Part shown: positions 48,561 through 60,394 of the stretch, piece after piece
How the letters are laid out: the number at the start of each line of letters is the position of its first letter
Numbering within the stretch: position 1 is the first letter of the stretch
Assembly: GCA_037957365.1 (NCBI GenBank)
Contig: JARHVA010000224.1
Coordinates: 1,837,501-1,901,500 of the forward strand
Length of the DNA: 64,000 nucleotides
Reading direction: 5' to 3'
Source: Torreya grandis
Lineage: Eukaryota; Streptophyta; Pinopsida; Cupressales; Taxaceae
Notes under the pieces: model-generated
Database searches by the model: none
Told to the model about the DNA's origin: nothing
What the model saw: the letters and a program-made list of their open reading frames with translations, nothing else
Program-made: the position numbers and the translations under genes

Positions 48561-49800
48561 CTGTCATGACATTATCTTTATTATTCTTGTAAGTGATCTC
48601 CTAATCATAGCCCATGAGTTTACAAAACCATTTATGTTGTGTTGGTGATGAGACCTATTATTCTCAAAAATATTTCAAACTTTGGTGATTGGTGTTGATA
48701 CAAAAATGATTCCCAAGTAAGTATGACCACCATTTTTGTACTACATGTAGAATTTCCATCATTTCCATTTCATATGTAGACAAAGATAAATTTCATCTAG
48801 AAAGGGATTTTTTAGTGAAATTAATGAGGCACCCCTCTTAGAAAAAAATATCATTCAAGCCATTGCCACATACATCATTTTTGATGGTGAAAGTTTTGGT
48901 GAAGTTTGGCATGGCCAAAATTAGACTGATACACATAACCTATTTGAGTGTCATGAATGCCTAGTTAGTTATATCATCCCATCTAAATGCATCCTTATTT
49001 AATAAGGAATTTAAGGGAGCCATGATATTTATATAATACTTGGTGAAATTTTGATAGTATTATGTAAGGCCTAGGAATCCATGAAGGCTCTTGAGGGCTG
49101 TTTGTTGAGGCCAATGCTATGACACTATTTTTTTTATAAATCCATGAGGACCCCATCAGCTGAAATAGTTTGCCCTAGATATTCAACTTCTTCTTGATTG
49201 AAAGAATACCTGGATTACTTGGAACATAATTGATTGTCTGCTAGAATTTTTAATTCCTTGTTAAAATGTTGGAGTTGCTCAGCCCATGTGTGTTTGTAGA
49301 TCAAAATATCATCAATGTGAACCAAAATACATTGACAAAGGAAAGGCTAAAATATTTTATTCATTAGTGCCTAAAATGTTGAAGGGGCATTTGTAAGTCC
49401 AAATGGCATGACCGAGATTCCATAGTGGCCATCATGAGTGCATAAGGCTGCCTTTAGAATGTCATCAACATACACATGGATATGATAATATCCTGAATGA
49501 AGATCCAGTTTGGAGAAAAAATTTCCCCATGGAGCTCATCAAGAAGCTCATTGATGAATGGAATTGGGACTTTATCTTTGATAGTGAGGTTATTAAGGGC
49601 AAAACATTTAATGCAAAGTGTCATGACCCATAATTTTTGTAGATAAGAAGTACTAGGGAGGATTATGGGATGGTGTTGGGGTGAATAAATCTAGACTTGA
49701 GGAGTTCTTGTACTAGCTACTCAATCTCAATATTTTGAAAATGGGGATAGAAAAATGGCTAGATTTTGGTGGGATGCTTTCTAGAAGGAGAACAATGCAA
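48561..49800 (-). pseudogene. Chromovirus-2 RT and RNase H, broken
   Basis: Counterpart of 16600-17800. The RT active-site box reads VHIDDIL (about 49310-49335): the two Asp remain but FF has become HI. The RNase H region at about 48800-49000 is interrupted by a small insertion (aagttttggtg, near 48891). Confidence 0.76.
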
Positions 49801-50199
49801 TGATATTCAAGGTGTGAAGAGGGAAAATTGGTGGCTCTATAAAAATGTTTGCATGCTTGTCAAGGATGGATTATAAATCAATAGAGTAGGTAGTAGTAAT
49901 TTGGAGCTAGAAGTGCAACTAGATAATAACCCCATGTGAGCCTTTCTTAAAAATATTTTCCATATGATGGGAACTAATGATGTGATAAGATCTAATAAAT
50001 AACCTTTTTAAGGTGTGATTTTAGCCACTATCTATGAACTACATCCAAAGCTTAGAGAATTCCCATAGAATAGGTCCCAATGTGCAGAGACACTACGTTC
50101 CTAACACCATATCACATCCTCCTGAGGGTAGGTAAAACATATATGAGCAAAGAGTATAATCACCTATCATGATACACACATTCTAACACTTCCCTTTAC

Positions 50200-51095
50200 A
50201 TGGAAATGTTTCCCCATTATCAAACATGACTTCAAAGTTATAAAAGGATGCACAAAGCAGTATACCTATTTAGCAATGTAGGGATCAATGAAATTGTGAG
50301 TGCTTATAGAGTCAATGAGGATTGTGAGAGGGATGTTTCTAAATATACACTTAAACTTTATGGTTTGAATGGTGGTAACACTAGCTAATGCATGCAAATA
50401 TATCTTAGGTTGATTCTCCTTAGCTATTGAGTCATTTGAAGGGATTTATTCTACTTAAGCATCCTAGAATTCTTGGATATCAAGCTCAATGTCCTAATCT
50501 TGTGATGATTACACATCTAGAAAGTTGATATTTTATGTGACACACCTATAGCCCTTAACCCATTCGTCATCAAATGTATAACATAATACTTTCTTCTTAC
50601 AATCCCACATCTATACCTTAGTAAGAAACTTGACTAGTGTGGATATGATTGGCCACTAGTTTGTTGTGTTCTTTATGGATGGGAAAGTGGGGGGTCGACA
50701 TTATAAAGAGAGTTTATCTTATGAAAACTTAGTTAGAACTAAAGCATCCATCATATTGTTGGGCTGAAACATTTTCCCATTTGAATGGATGGCTCTTTGA
50801 GGCTACTAATAAAAAAATATTTAATAATTCATCTGATAACCCTTCAATGTGATTAGTTAGTTTCTCAAATTTAATCTAATAATCATAAATGGTATTTGTC
50901 TAGCAAATTTTGGTGAGAGATATAATAAAGTTCATGAATTCCAAGGGAATAAACCTACCAACAAGTAAGGATGCAAAGGTTTTCCATTCAAGTTCATCAT
51001 ATGAATTGAGATAACAACTTTACCATTGGATTTATTCTTGTTCCAAGTGGAAATAAGAAATTGGGACTTTGTTGGCAGAATAATTATTATGAAGG
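50200..51095 (-). pseudogene. Chromovirus-2 protease, zinc knuckle and gag part, broken
   Basis: The protease site reads IDSISTHNF (about 50305-50335; Gly to Ile). The zinc knuckle remnant is at about 50545-50600 and the gag C-terminal part runs to the deletion junction. Between this entry and the RT entry (49801-50199) is decayed linker sequence. Confidence 0.72.
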
Positions 51096-52620
51096 TTGAG
51101 ATTTAGTCCCACTTCCTAAGGGAAGAAAACTTGTTTAATGCAGGTGGATCTACTAAACAATGTTTGCATCAGATGGGTCTGTAGAGAAGTTAAAAACATG
51201 TTTGATAGCAAAGGGTTTTCCTTAAGTGCCTAACATTGACTACACCAAGATGTTCACCCTAGTTTCCAAAATGAACTCCATCTAATTCACTATTGTTATT
51301 GCCATAACACATTATTGGTATGTTCATCAAATTAATGTGAAGAGTGTATTTCTTCACAGTGACCTCAAAAAAAAAATATACATGGATTAACCACAATGAT
51401 TCATTTAATATTCTTCCTTAGTTTACAAACTTAAAAAATATATCTATAGAGTCAAACAAGCTCCTCGAGCTTGATATACAAATATGGACTCCTTTCTTAT
51501 TTTGGTTGGGTTTTTTAGATGTCATTTAGAACCAAATGTCTACATTTTATGGTAGCATGATTCACTATTGATTTCATTTCTCTACATGGAATACCTATTG
51601 ATCATAATGAGTTTTCCATCCACCATAATAACAGTGAAAATTGCTTTATTTGATAGGTTCTCAACGATCAACTTGGGCTTGTCTAATTACTTATTCAATA
51701 TTGAAATTTCTCAGTCTGACTCTGAGATCACTATTTCATAATCTAAATGTTCTCTTGATTTTATTACATAATTTAGCATGGATGATTGTAAAATAGCTTT
51801 GAATCCTTTTCTATATAGTGTGAATCTTGAGGTTGATTACCCATCACCTTTGGTTGATGATACCTCATATCAACAATTTGTTGGTAGTATCATATATCTT
51901 ATGCACACTAGACTTGATCTTTCATATGTAGTGGGCATGCTCTCTAGACTCATGTAAGAAGCATAGAGCTGCATTATAAAGTAGTTAATCACATCATTCA
52001 CTACATTTAGAGTGCTCATAGTTTTAGGATTCACTATGGAGCAAGCATTGACATTGACTTAATTGGTTATACAGTTTCAAATTGGGCTAGTGATATTCAG
52101 AATCATAAATCAAATTCAGGCTATAGTTTCTCCCTCAATTTAGGTCCAATTAGTTGGTCAAACAAGAAGCAAAATGTTGTTGTGTTATCTTCTACAATGG
52201 TAGGATATAATTAATGTGTTAATGTTGCCACTAAAGCTATTTGGCTTTAGGGGATACTTATTGAGTTTGGCATCTAGTTTCGGTGACCAACAATCATCTT
52301 ATACAATAACCAAAACACAATCTAAATCTATATGAATTTGGTCCTCCATCAACGGACCAAACATATTGATATTCACATGCATTTAATTTAGGATCTCATC
52401 CATGAGTAGATCATTGATCTTTGTTACATCTAGATAATAGAGAAAATTGATAATATATTCACCAAACCCTTCACTGAGAGTAAGTATCTTCATTTTTTAG
52501 CTCTTCTTAGGGTTCATGTAGCTTCATCTTCTTCCTCTTATGGGGGATCATCTCTATGTACTCAAGTACCTCATCAGGCCTTTGTGTCAAGACCCAATTC
52601 TTCTACCCATATAAGCTAAA
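51096..52620 (+). pseudogene. Copia-2 reverse transcriptase and RNase H (unit C), broken
   Basis: Starts at the deletion junction inside RT: DLVPLPKGRK, INVKSVFLHSDLKK (catalytic Asp of the DVKTAFLHG motif is Asn), VKQAPRA, FLYMEYLLI in place of YVDD, PLVDDTSYQQFVGSIIYLM, LDLSYVVGMLSRLM, then RNase H. Most breaks are TAG/TAA/TGA at Gln, Arg or Trp positions. Confidence 0.85.
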
Positions 52621-52630
52621 CTTAAAGGGG

Positions 52631-52898
52631 TGTGTTGGTTGTAGACTCTTTTTCCACTTGGTTTTGTCTATAAAGTCTATTTAAGTTTGCTTAGGTTTAA
52701 TAAAGGTACTTAAGGTGTAAATAATCCTACATGCATGAAAATGTTGGGACTTGTCTATTTTCCACATATATAAGGAACCTCCCTATGTAATTTATGGATA
52801 ATGCTTATTAATACAACTTTTTTAGATACAATTTTAATCCTCTTTTGAGTTATTTTCTTTCTTAGGTTTTACTACTCCATACATTTTTTCTTCATGAA
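52631..52898 (+). repeat. Copia-2 3' LTR (unit C)
   Basis: Begins tgtgttggttg after polypurine tract aaagggg; start could be 52631 or 52633. TATA-like acatatataagga near 52765. End tentative. Confidence 0.6.
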
Positions 52899-53612
52899 TT
52901 TGATCCTATCTAGTAGATTATATTATGATCCACTCCAATAAGATCTAAATAAGACACTTAACTAGTTTTGATATTAATACAGATCTAGATCTAAAATAAG
53001 TAAGAAGCAAACTAGGATAAAGTTTTGTAATAGTCCTCAAATTCTGGATTAAGTACTTATATAGTCATTAACACTTGCATTAGCCTAGGATGGTTACATC
53101 TATATTAGTATTTGAATAAAATGTAGGTGTCCAATATAGAATAACTACTACAACATGATGCAACCACTTAGATGTTTTTAGTTGCATCATCTCCTTTAAT
53201 CTAATGCATTCAGATCTAGGTTATGGAATATCTCTCATTATCAAATGACCAAAACCCTAGTTCTTCATCTTCATAATGGCTATGGGAAAAATGGGTTAGT
53301 GAACACATAGTGTTGAGTTACCCTAAATACCCCTCTATTAATGAGCACTACCTACATAGATAATATTTAAAATAGGGCTTCAAAATTATGTAGTTCTCCC
53401 CTACATGTTGTCTTGTGTGTGAATCATGCAATGTGTGATAAGCAAGTACAATAATGACCTATCTTATAACTTAAAAAATTAGACTATTGGGATTTTCCTT
53501 CAATACTTTAGACCTATATATATATTATCCTTATGAATTATATGAGAATAGAAGAAAATAGGGAAGCTTTGCTCACTTGAAATATTTATTGAGTGTTTTT
53601 TGGTAAGCTACC
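52899..53612. other. Non-coding block (unit C, part 1)
   Basis: Counterpart of 4361-5072 in unit A; stops at the N2 insertion. No coding signal. Confidence 0.6.
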
Positions 53613-53617
53613 TTGTG

Positions 53618-54661
53618 TGTTAGGTTATGGAGCTAAAAGCCTCACTATTATGTAAACATGGAGGAGGTTGCTGAGTGTCATAGTAATCAATGTCGGTCAG
53701 GCCAATGGATGTTAGTCAGGGTTACACAGGAAGCTGCTGACATCGGTCATGATCAGTCAACATCGGTCATCTCCAAACAGATAGCGACCGACGTCAGTCA
53801 CTTGTGTGGTTCCAAAACTATTAGTTTCATGAACAGTTTGTTTAATAAACCAGTTGTTTGCATGTAAAGACCAATTTTAGTCTTGGAGCTATGGTTATAA
53901 TTATTGTAATTAGAAGTCTAATTATTGTTTGTATGGGATATATTTAAGAGACCCATGGGCTATATTGTAAAGTTGTAGAATCTCAAGGATTTTTGTAGAA
54001 TAAGTTATGTAGAATCAGAGTTATATCCAAGGGAGAAGGATTTTTTTGGGTGTGTATGATCTAGGTCGGCAAGTGTGCAAGGCCGAGTTGATCTACAGTA
54101 TAGCAAGATCAGGTGAGATCTACATGGTAAGTATGATCAATTGATTTGCAGGTGTGTGTGTGTGTGTGCAAGGTCAAAGGAGATCTACGTGGCAGCAAGA
54201 TCAAAGGAGATCTGCAACACAACAAGGAGCAAGATCATAGGGATATACTTGGAGTACATGTTGTACTCAAACTTGGAGTATGTGTGTATACTCTATGGTA
54301 CTAGCAATATTATTACTGACTGGTGGACTGGCTGTATTGTTATTGACTGGTGGAGGTCAACAACAACTCTATGTTTGAGTTATTTGTTATGACCATAATT
54401 GAGAGAGAGAACTCTTGAAGAGAATTATTGTATGCCCTAGAGGTGTGGGAAGAAGATTGTGGCATCTTCTTTGTTATATTTCCTTTTGGAAGAGTATTAA
54501 TACAATTGGGTATTATCTCTCAATATTTTGTGTTATTTCTGAATTCTAGTTACTCTTTACTTCTAGTTAAAGTCCGTGTTTAGTTGCTTATACAGAGGTA
54601 ATCAAGTGTGCTCTTAATTCTGACAAGTGGTGTCAAAACTTTGTGAACCCAGTTCCTGTCA
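53618..54661 (+). repeat. N2 5' LTR (1044 bp)
   Basis: TGTTAGGTTATGG...cctgtca. Motif cluster at about 53690-53795, a short TG run at 54153-54169, and near the end a PBS-like tggtgtcaaaac (54628-54639) embedded in the LTR. Confidence 0.9.
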
Positions 54662-54663
54662 AT

Positions 54664-54675
54664 TGGTATAAGAGC
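54664..54675 (+). other. N2 primer-binding site adjoining the LTR (one mismatch)
   Basis: TGGTATAAGAGC, two bases after the LTR end; differs from the tRNA-Met complement at one position (A for C). Confidence 0.8.
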
Positions 54676-54713
54676 TCAGGTTGCTGGTTCATCTTGTGAC
54701 ACCACTAACAAAG

Positions 54714-54726
54714 TGGTATCAGAGCC
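54714..54726 (+). other. Second, perfect PBS-like site in the N2 leader
   Basis: TGGTATCAGAGCC followed by aggttaggttcact, the same text that adjoins the LTR in N1 (30857). It lies 52 bp inside the LTR end in N2, so it is probably the ancestral PBS. Confidence 0.8.
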
Positions 54727-54819
54727 AGGTTAGGTTCACTAATAGGTGGTTTCAAATCTATTAAGTGTTTGTTGATTACAGGTCACTCTCAGGGGTTTCT
54801 GATTGAGTGGGAGTATGCA

Positions 54820-55509
54820 ATGGCAGAAGAAAGTATGGAATAATTCAAAAGCAAGAATGATCAATTACAGAGTTATGGAAAGAAAGAGTAGGTAAAGAAA
54901 GATTGCTGGTTGGTAGAAGATCAGCATGAAGAAAATAAAGAAGTATGTGTTGTAGGTATTGTTGCACTGGTTGCCCTTATATGTTCCTTGGATAAAGTAG
55001 AATCTTGGTTTATAGATTTTGTTGCCTCTTTTTATGCAGCCCCAAATAGAGTATTTTTCCATGTTAAGGTCCATGGAGACTTTGGAAAGATTTATTTAGG
55101 GGTTGGTGAGCCTTGTCAAAGTATTGGCAAAGGGGAAGTGTAGCTGAAATTGCAGATAGCCAACACATGGGTGTTGAAGGATGTCATGCAGGTCCCAATT
55201 CTGAAGAGGAGGCTAATTTCTTTAGGAAAGTTGGGTGATGAGAGATGCACAATAACTATCACAGTGGATGCACTTGAATTAGCATGTGGTAAGAAAGTAG
55301 GTACTCTTTATCTACCTACTTGTATTACTGATTCTTCTTTTGTTACAAAGATGTGGCTTTGTAGGCTTGGTCACATGAGTAAGAAGGAGATGCATGTTCT
55401 TAAGAGGAAGTCATATGTGTTTGACAAACTTAAGAATTGGAAAGCCTTAGTTTTCTTGGAGGAGATGATGGATAGAGATCAGTGGAGAGGGCTGAATAAC
55501 TCTGAGTAG
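54820..55509 (+). pseudogene. N2 shortened gag-protease-GAG-pre-integrase, broken
   Basis: Same plan as N1 from the ATG at 54820. A TAA follows MAEESME, a TAG interrupts the zinc-knuckle remnant, and a TAG at 55141-55143 splits the rest. WFIDFVASFYAAPN is the protease site remnant and WLCRLGHMSKKEMHVL the GAG-pre-integrase. No capsid domain. Confidence 0.82.
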
Positions 55510-55564
55510 GGCAGTTTGGATAGGGTTTTGATCCAAAGTGAGCTCATGGGTAAAAATTCATCAC

Positions 55565-55815
55565 TCACAGGAAAACACAGTTACCGACATCGGTCAGGTG
55601 GAACTGACATTGAACAGGTAGGTACCGATGTCAGTCATGTATAGACTAGAGTTAGTGGTGTCAGGCAGGTGGACACTGATGTTGGTCAAGGAACCAGTGT
55701 CAGTGACCAGGTAGACACCGACATCAGTCAGGGAACCAACATCGACAATCAAGTCAGTCACATGGAACTGACATCGGTCAGATGTAGACTAAGGGGTGAT
55801 CGATAATGGTCACTA
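55565..55815. repeat. N2 internal cluster of near-palindromic GACATCGGTCA motifs
   Basis: About ten degenerate copies: accgacatcggtcagg, accgatgtcagtcatg, accgacatcagtcagg, actgacatcggtcag and others, in both orientations, where the integrase core is missing. Confidence 0.78.
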
Positions 55816-55827
55816 TCAGAATGGATT

Positions 55828-56790
55828 TTGGGTAGACAACAAGCTATCAAGGAGTCTCAAATGCCCATATGGAGGACTGAAAGGGTAAGTAAGCCTCAAA
55901 TTCATTATTCCCCTTATTTATACTTATTGCTCACTATAGAGCAGGTAGGATGCAGGAAACAGTGGGAGCATGGCATGAATGAGGAATTTGACTCCTTGGA
56001 TGAGAACCAAATGAGAGATTTGATAGATTTGCCAGTCAAAAAGAAAGCACTAAAAGATGAATGGATTCCTTGGTTAAAGAAAAGAGAGAATGGACATGTG
56101 AGATAGAAGGCCAGGTCATATGGTCTTGAGCAAGCTGCAAGATAGTGGTACAGGTTTGACAGGTGTATGACAAAGCATGGCTTTAGTCAATGTCATTGTA
56201 ACTATTGTTTTTACTTTACCAAGTTAGATAATGGTTGCGACATTATCCTATTACTGTATGTTGTGTGTATGCTTGTTGTAGGGTCACACATGCAAAGAGT
56301 TGCTGAACTAAAGGTAAAGTTAGTTTAGTGGTATGTTATGAAGAATTTGGGAGCAACAAAATTATTTGGCATGAGTATTCTTAGAGACATGGAAGATCAT
56401 AGGTTGATGTTGTCTCAGGATGATTGTGTGAATAAGATAGTGGCATGGTTCAAGATGCAGGATGCAGAACCATTTAGCACACCTATGGATGGATAGTTCA
56501 TAGAATAATGTCCCAATTCACATGATGAGATTAAGTACATGTGTACTAGACCTATTTTTGCCCTAGTAGTGGGTGTTGTTAGCAAGTTCATAGCCAATTT
56601 GGGAAAGAAGCACTGGAGAGCAGTTCAGTGGGTTCTCATGTATCTGAGAGGGACTAGCAGCAGGGATTCATGCTATGCAAGGTCAGGGACTTCTCTACAT
56701 GGGTATGTAGATTCAGATGTGGCAGGTTACTTGGATGACAGGTGGAGCACCACAAGTTTTTGGGTGGTTGGTCTTCAAGATTGAACTTGA
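55828..56790 (+). pseudogene. N2 reverse transcriptase/RNase H remnant
   Basis: EHGMNEEFDSLDENQMRDLI with KKKALKDEWIPWLKKRENG is the RT N-terminus, better kept than in N1. The reading then jumps to YGLEQAAR-stop-WYRF as in N1, and to ILLLYVVCML (YVDD lost). NLGATKLFGMSI, the SKFIANLGKKHW segment, VQWVLMYLRGTSS and HGYVDSDVAGYLDD belong to the connection and RNase H regions. Confidence 0.83.
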
Positions 56791-56871
56791 AGAGGGATAC
56801 AAGCCAGGAAACAAATTAGATGATGTATAGTTATAGGTATAGGTGCAGCTATTTATCTCCAAGTGGGAGAT

Positions 56872-57870
56872 TGTTAGGTTATGGAGCTAAAAGATTCACT
56901 ATTATGCAAACATGGAGGAGGTTACTGAGTGTCATAGTAACTGACATTGGTCAGGCCAACTGATGTCGATCAGCGTTACATAGGAAGCTATCGACATTAG
57001 TCATGATCGACTGACATCGGTCATCTCCAGATAGACAGCGATTGATCTTAGTCACTTATGCAGTTCCAGAACTGTTAGTTTCATGAATCAATTGTTTGCA
57101 TGTAAAGACTAATTTTAGTCTTGGAGCTGCGGTTCTAATTATTGTAATTAGAAGTCTAATTATTGTTTGTATGGGATCTATTTAAGAGACCCATGGGCTA
57201 TATTGTAAAGTTGTAGACTCTCAAGGATTCTTTTAGAATCATTTCTGTAAAATCAGAGTTCTATCCAAGGGAGAAGGATTCTTTTGTGTGTGTATGATCT
57301 AGGTCGGCAAGTGTGCAAGGCTAGGTTGATCTACGATATAGCAAGATCAGGTGAGATCTACATGGTAAGTATGATCAATTGATTTACAGGTGTGTGTGTG
57401 TGTGTAAAGTCAAAGGAGATCTATGTGGCATCAAGATCAAAGGAGATCTGCAACACAAAAATGGGCAAGATCATAGGGATCTACTTGGAGTACGTGTTGT
57501 ACTCAGACTTGAAGTATGTGTGTATACTCTGTGGTACTGGCAGTATTGTTATTGACTGGTGGAGGTGAACAAAAACTCTATGTTTGAGTTGCTTGTTGTG
57601 ACTGTAATTGAGAGAGACAACTCTTGAAGAAAATTATTGTATGCCCTAGAGGTGTTGGAAGAAGATTGTGGCATCTTCTTTGTTGTAATTCCTTTTGGAA
57701 GAGTATTAATACAATTGGGTATTGTCTCTTAATATTTTGTATTATTTTTGAATTCTAGTTACTCTTTACTTCTGGTTAAATTTTGTGTTTAGTTGCTTAT
57801 ACAAAGGTAATCAAGTGTGCTCTTAATTCTGACAAGTGGTGTCAGAGCTTTGTGAACCCAGTTCCTGTCA
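56872..57870 (+). repeat. N2 3' LTR (999 bp)
   Basis: After polypurine tract aagtgggagat, starts TGTTAGGTTATGG and ends gttcctgtca, directly before the TTGTG duplication. Motif cluster about 56940-57060. The embedded tggtgtcagagc (57837-57848) is a near-perfect PBS inside the LTR. Confidence 0.92.
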
Positions 57871-57875
57871 TTGTG

Positions 57876-59095
57876 AGAGGTAAGAAATTGATATGTTTAT
57901 ATTTATATCAATCCATTTTGAGAGTATATATCATAATATAACTTAGGTAGACCATTATGATATATTTTATTTGCAAATTAAATGAATTTAAGGCATTAGA
58001 AACTTATGTCAGAATAAGACACCTGGATCGACTAGGTGTCTACCCAAGAAGCAAGTGTTTAGGGAGTAAGAAAACATGTACAAACTAAAAAATTTTAGAG
58101 GTATAAAATAATAAAGTTTTAATCAATCCAGACAAGATAGAAGGTCTGAGTCATCAACATAAGAATGGTCAGACTAAGAGATAGGCCAAGGGGTAAAAGA
58201 GAGAGAAGATACGAGACTTGTACATCTAAAACTAAGAGGAACAACTAAGGTCTAATTTTTCCAAGTCTACAAGACTAAAATTTTATATAATACATAAATA
58301 CCCTTTACACACTCATATTTGATGCACAAGTCAAAAGATATAGTCCTCAAAAGGTACCATAAACTAAGATTATGAAAGTAATCAAGAAAAACCTATAAAA
58401 TATGGGAGAACTAACTATAAATAGATAAGAAATAATTTCATAAATATTTAGATCATAGAAAAATTTAAAAAAAATCACCTTTCTTGGTCTTCTGGAATAA
58501 AATCTATGCCCCCCCAGAAGTTTGCTGCTCAAAAAATGAATTGCATTGGTGCAATAAAGGGATAAAAATACTATATATGGTCACATGGGCATGATTTCTA
58601 ACCCAAAATTAGTGTTGGTATTGCACTAGCAGTGGTGAATCTAGGTGCCATTTAGGCTAAACAATTATCTCTACATTAAATACAACTTGTAATCAAGACT
58701 ACAATCTCACCACAAGTGATTTGATGCTCCATTCTTTTAAAAAAATGGGACTTTTTAGAAATATTGAAATCATAATAATATAATGATGTAGATATTGAAT
58801 CATATTTTTTTAAATGAAAAAAATTACACCATCTTCTTTGTTGTTCCTTGCTTGTTCTATAAATCTGAAACTTCAAAAAATCATAGAATATCACTATAAC
58901 GTTAAAAAAACTTTTTTTAATTAATAATTATATAAGTAGTATTATGAAACAATAGTGGATTTATTCATAAAATTCATAATTTTTCCAAAAATAGAAAAAA
59001 TATAGATTGGCTTAAAAACTATATGTGGGCTTGAAAAATACTGTGTCAGTGTTGGTTGTATTAAAAACATATTAACCCCCAACTCAAACTAGGAG
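57876..59095. other. Non-coding block (unit C, part 2)
   Basis: Resumes the unit after N2, corresponding to about 5080-6309. Like A it lacks the 75-80 bp present in B. Nothing coding. Confidence 0.6.
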
Positions 59096-59579
59096 CTCAA
59101 AGCTTTGGTACCATGAAAGAAACAATGAGTTTTGAATATTATATCTCCATAGTTATGAATCACTCCAAGAGGAAAACACATATGCAAAATTAAAAAAAAT
59201 GTAATGCCTTTAGAGTATAATTCAAAATTATATTATCTTACAATGTATATAGAGGATAGGGTATATATATCTGAAACAAGAGTTGTCCCTCATTTTTAAA
59301 TTAGTTATACTAAAGGTGGCTTCCACCAAATGCGACTTTCAAAAATGGTGGTATCGCATGTGAGGTGAGTAGGAATTAAATACACACTTCTCCACACATG
59401 TGCACACACTAATTAGACTTAGTTTAAAATTTAACTACCTAAGTTAAATAAGTTAAAAGTGCAAAAAAAATATTTAAACCAACACAAATAAGCTATCAGC
59501 TTTAATTATTAAAAGAAAATAAAAATTAAAGAGAGATAAAATATTAAATGCATATAAATTCAATTTTATATTTCCAACA
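59096..59579 (-). repeat. Copia-3 PBS (59096-59113) and LTR (59114-59579), unit C
   Basis: LTR of 466 bp with intact ends: plus-strand tgaaagaaac at the left and ttccaaca at the right. PBS TGGTACCAAAGCTTTGAG on the minus strand, polypurine tract on the far side. Best preserved of the three. Confidence 0.78.
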
Positions 59580-59710
59580 CTCCCCCTTAAACTTGACTTC
59601 TTATATTGATGACACCTAAACTTTCTCATAGATTATCAAAAATATCCTTAGCTATGGGTAAGTGCACAACATTGGGGGACAAAAGGGGGCCTACCTATGG
59701 ACATTTTTTT
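59580..59710 (-). pseudogene. Copia-3 3' end with polypurine tract (unit C)
   Basis: As in unit A: TTTAAGGGGGAG directly before the LTR on the minus strand, short decayed pol C-terminus upstream. Confidence 0.52.
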
Positions 59711-60394
59711 CTTAAAAATTGAGAAATATGAACTTTTGTAGATAATTTGAGATGGCTACACTTTAAATTTGAGGATGGTGTAAGAATATGAATTGTAGAA
59801 TTTTGAATCTATCTTCCCAAACACTAATTTTTTTAAATGATTAAGTATAACTATGAAAAATATCTTAATGCCTCATTTCAAAATTGAGTAGCATGTATAT
59901 ATCTTGAAAACTAACAAAAAAATGGATAGTCATCTGTGCACCCCCTAACTACATCAAAAATTGTAAGTTTACATTTATATTATTAATTTTATATTCCTTA
60001 TACTTCGAATTTATTTTAGTAAATATAAAAAATTAGTTTATATTACATATTATAGAATTTTTATCATAGTTTCACACCTTAAGATGTGGAAGATAGTTTT
60101 TCAAAATTTAATATGGCCAATACTTAGGCATTTTTTAGGGTTTTAATATTAAACCCAAAGATTTTGCAGCATAACTTTTCCATTTGATGACTATATTAGG
60201 TAAACATTTATTCATTTTTAGGTTTTTTTTTCCTTATATATTTATTAATGGAATTTTTAGGAGTCCTAATTTTTTCAAAATTGAAGTCTATAAACCAGTC
60301 ACTTTGAATTCAAGTAAAATTGGTGTGATTGGGGAAGCACAGGTCACATTGATGACCTATGCACATCAAACAACCACTTTGTGTTAATTTCACT
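59711..60394. other. Non-coding stretch (unit C)
   Basis: Counterpart of 6926-7594; nothing recognisable. Confidence 0.5.

Larger units (their letters stand above)
46732..51095 (-). mobile_element. Chromovirus-2: second copy, 5' end deleted
   Basis: Minus-strand element with complete 3' LTR, chromodomain, integrase, RNase H, RT, protease, zinc knuckle and part of gag, colinear with 15064-19115 of copy 1. Its gag start, leader, PBS and 5' LTR are missing: sequence passes at TTGA (51096-51099) straight into Copia-2 RT. Confidence 0.86.
53613..57875 (+). mobile_element. N2: complete non-autonomous copia element with target duplication TTGTG
   Basis: 4253-bp element (53618-57870) between TTGTG at 53613-53617 and 57871-57875. 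The uninterrupted target, ctaccttgtgagaggtaag, is at about 5070 and 23394. Layout as N1, with LTRs of about 1 kb, the same missing gag, integrase and RT parts, and the same YVVC. Its LTR 3' end is different from N1: see the PBS entries. Confidence 0.94.

Noticed and set aside
54141..54392. 83-residue ORF in the N2 5' LTR
   Set aside because: It lies in LTR sequence and crosses a TG run; the N2 3' LTR and N1 LTRs do not keep it.
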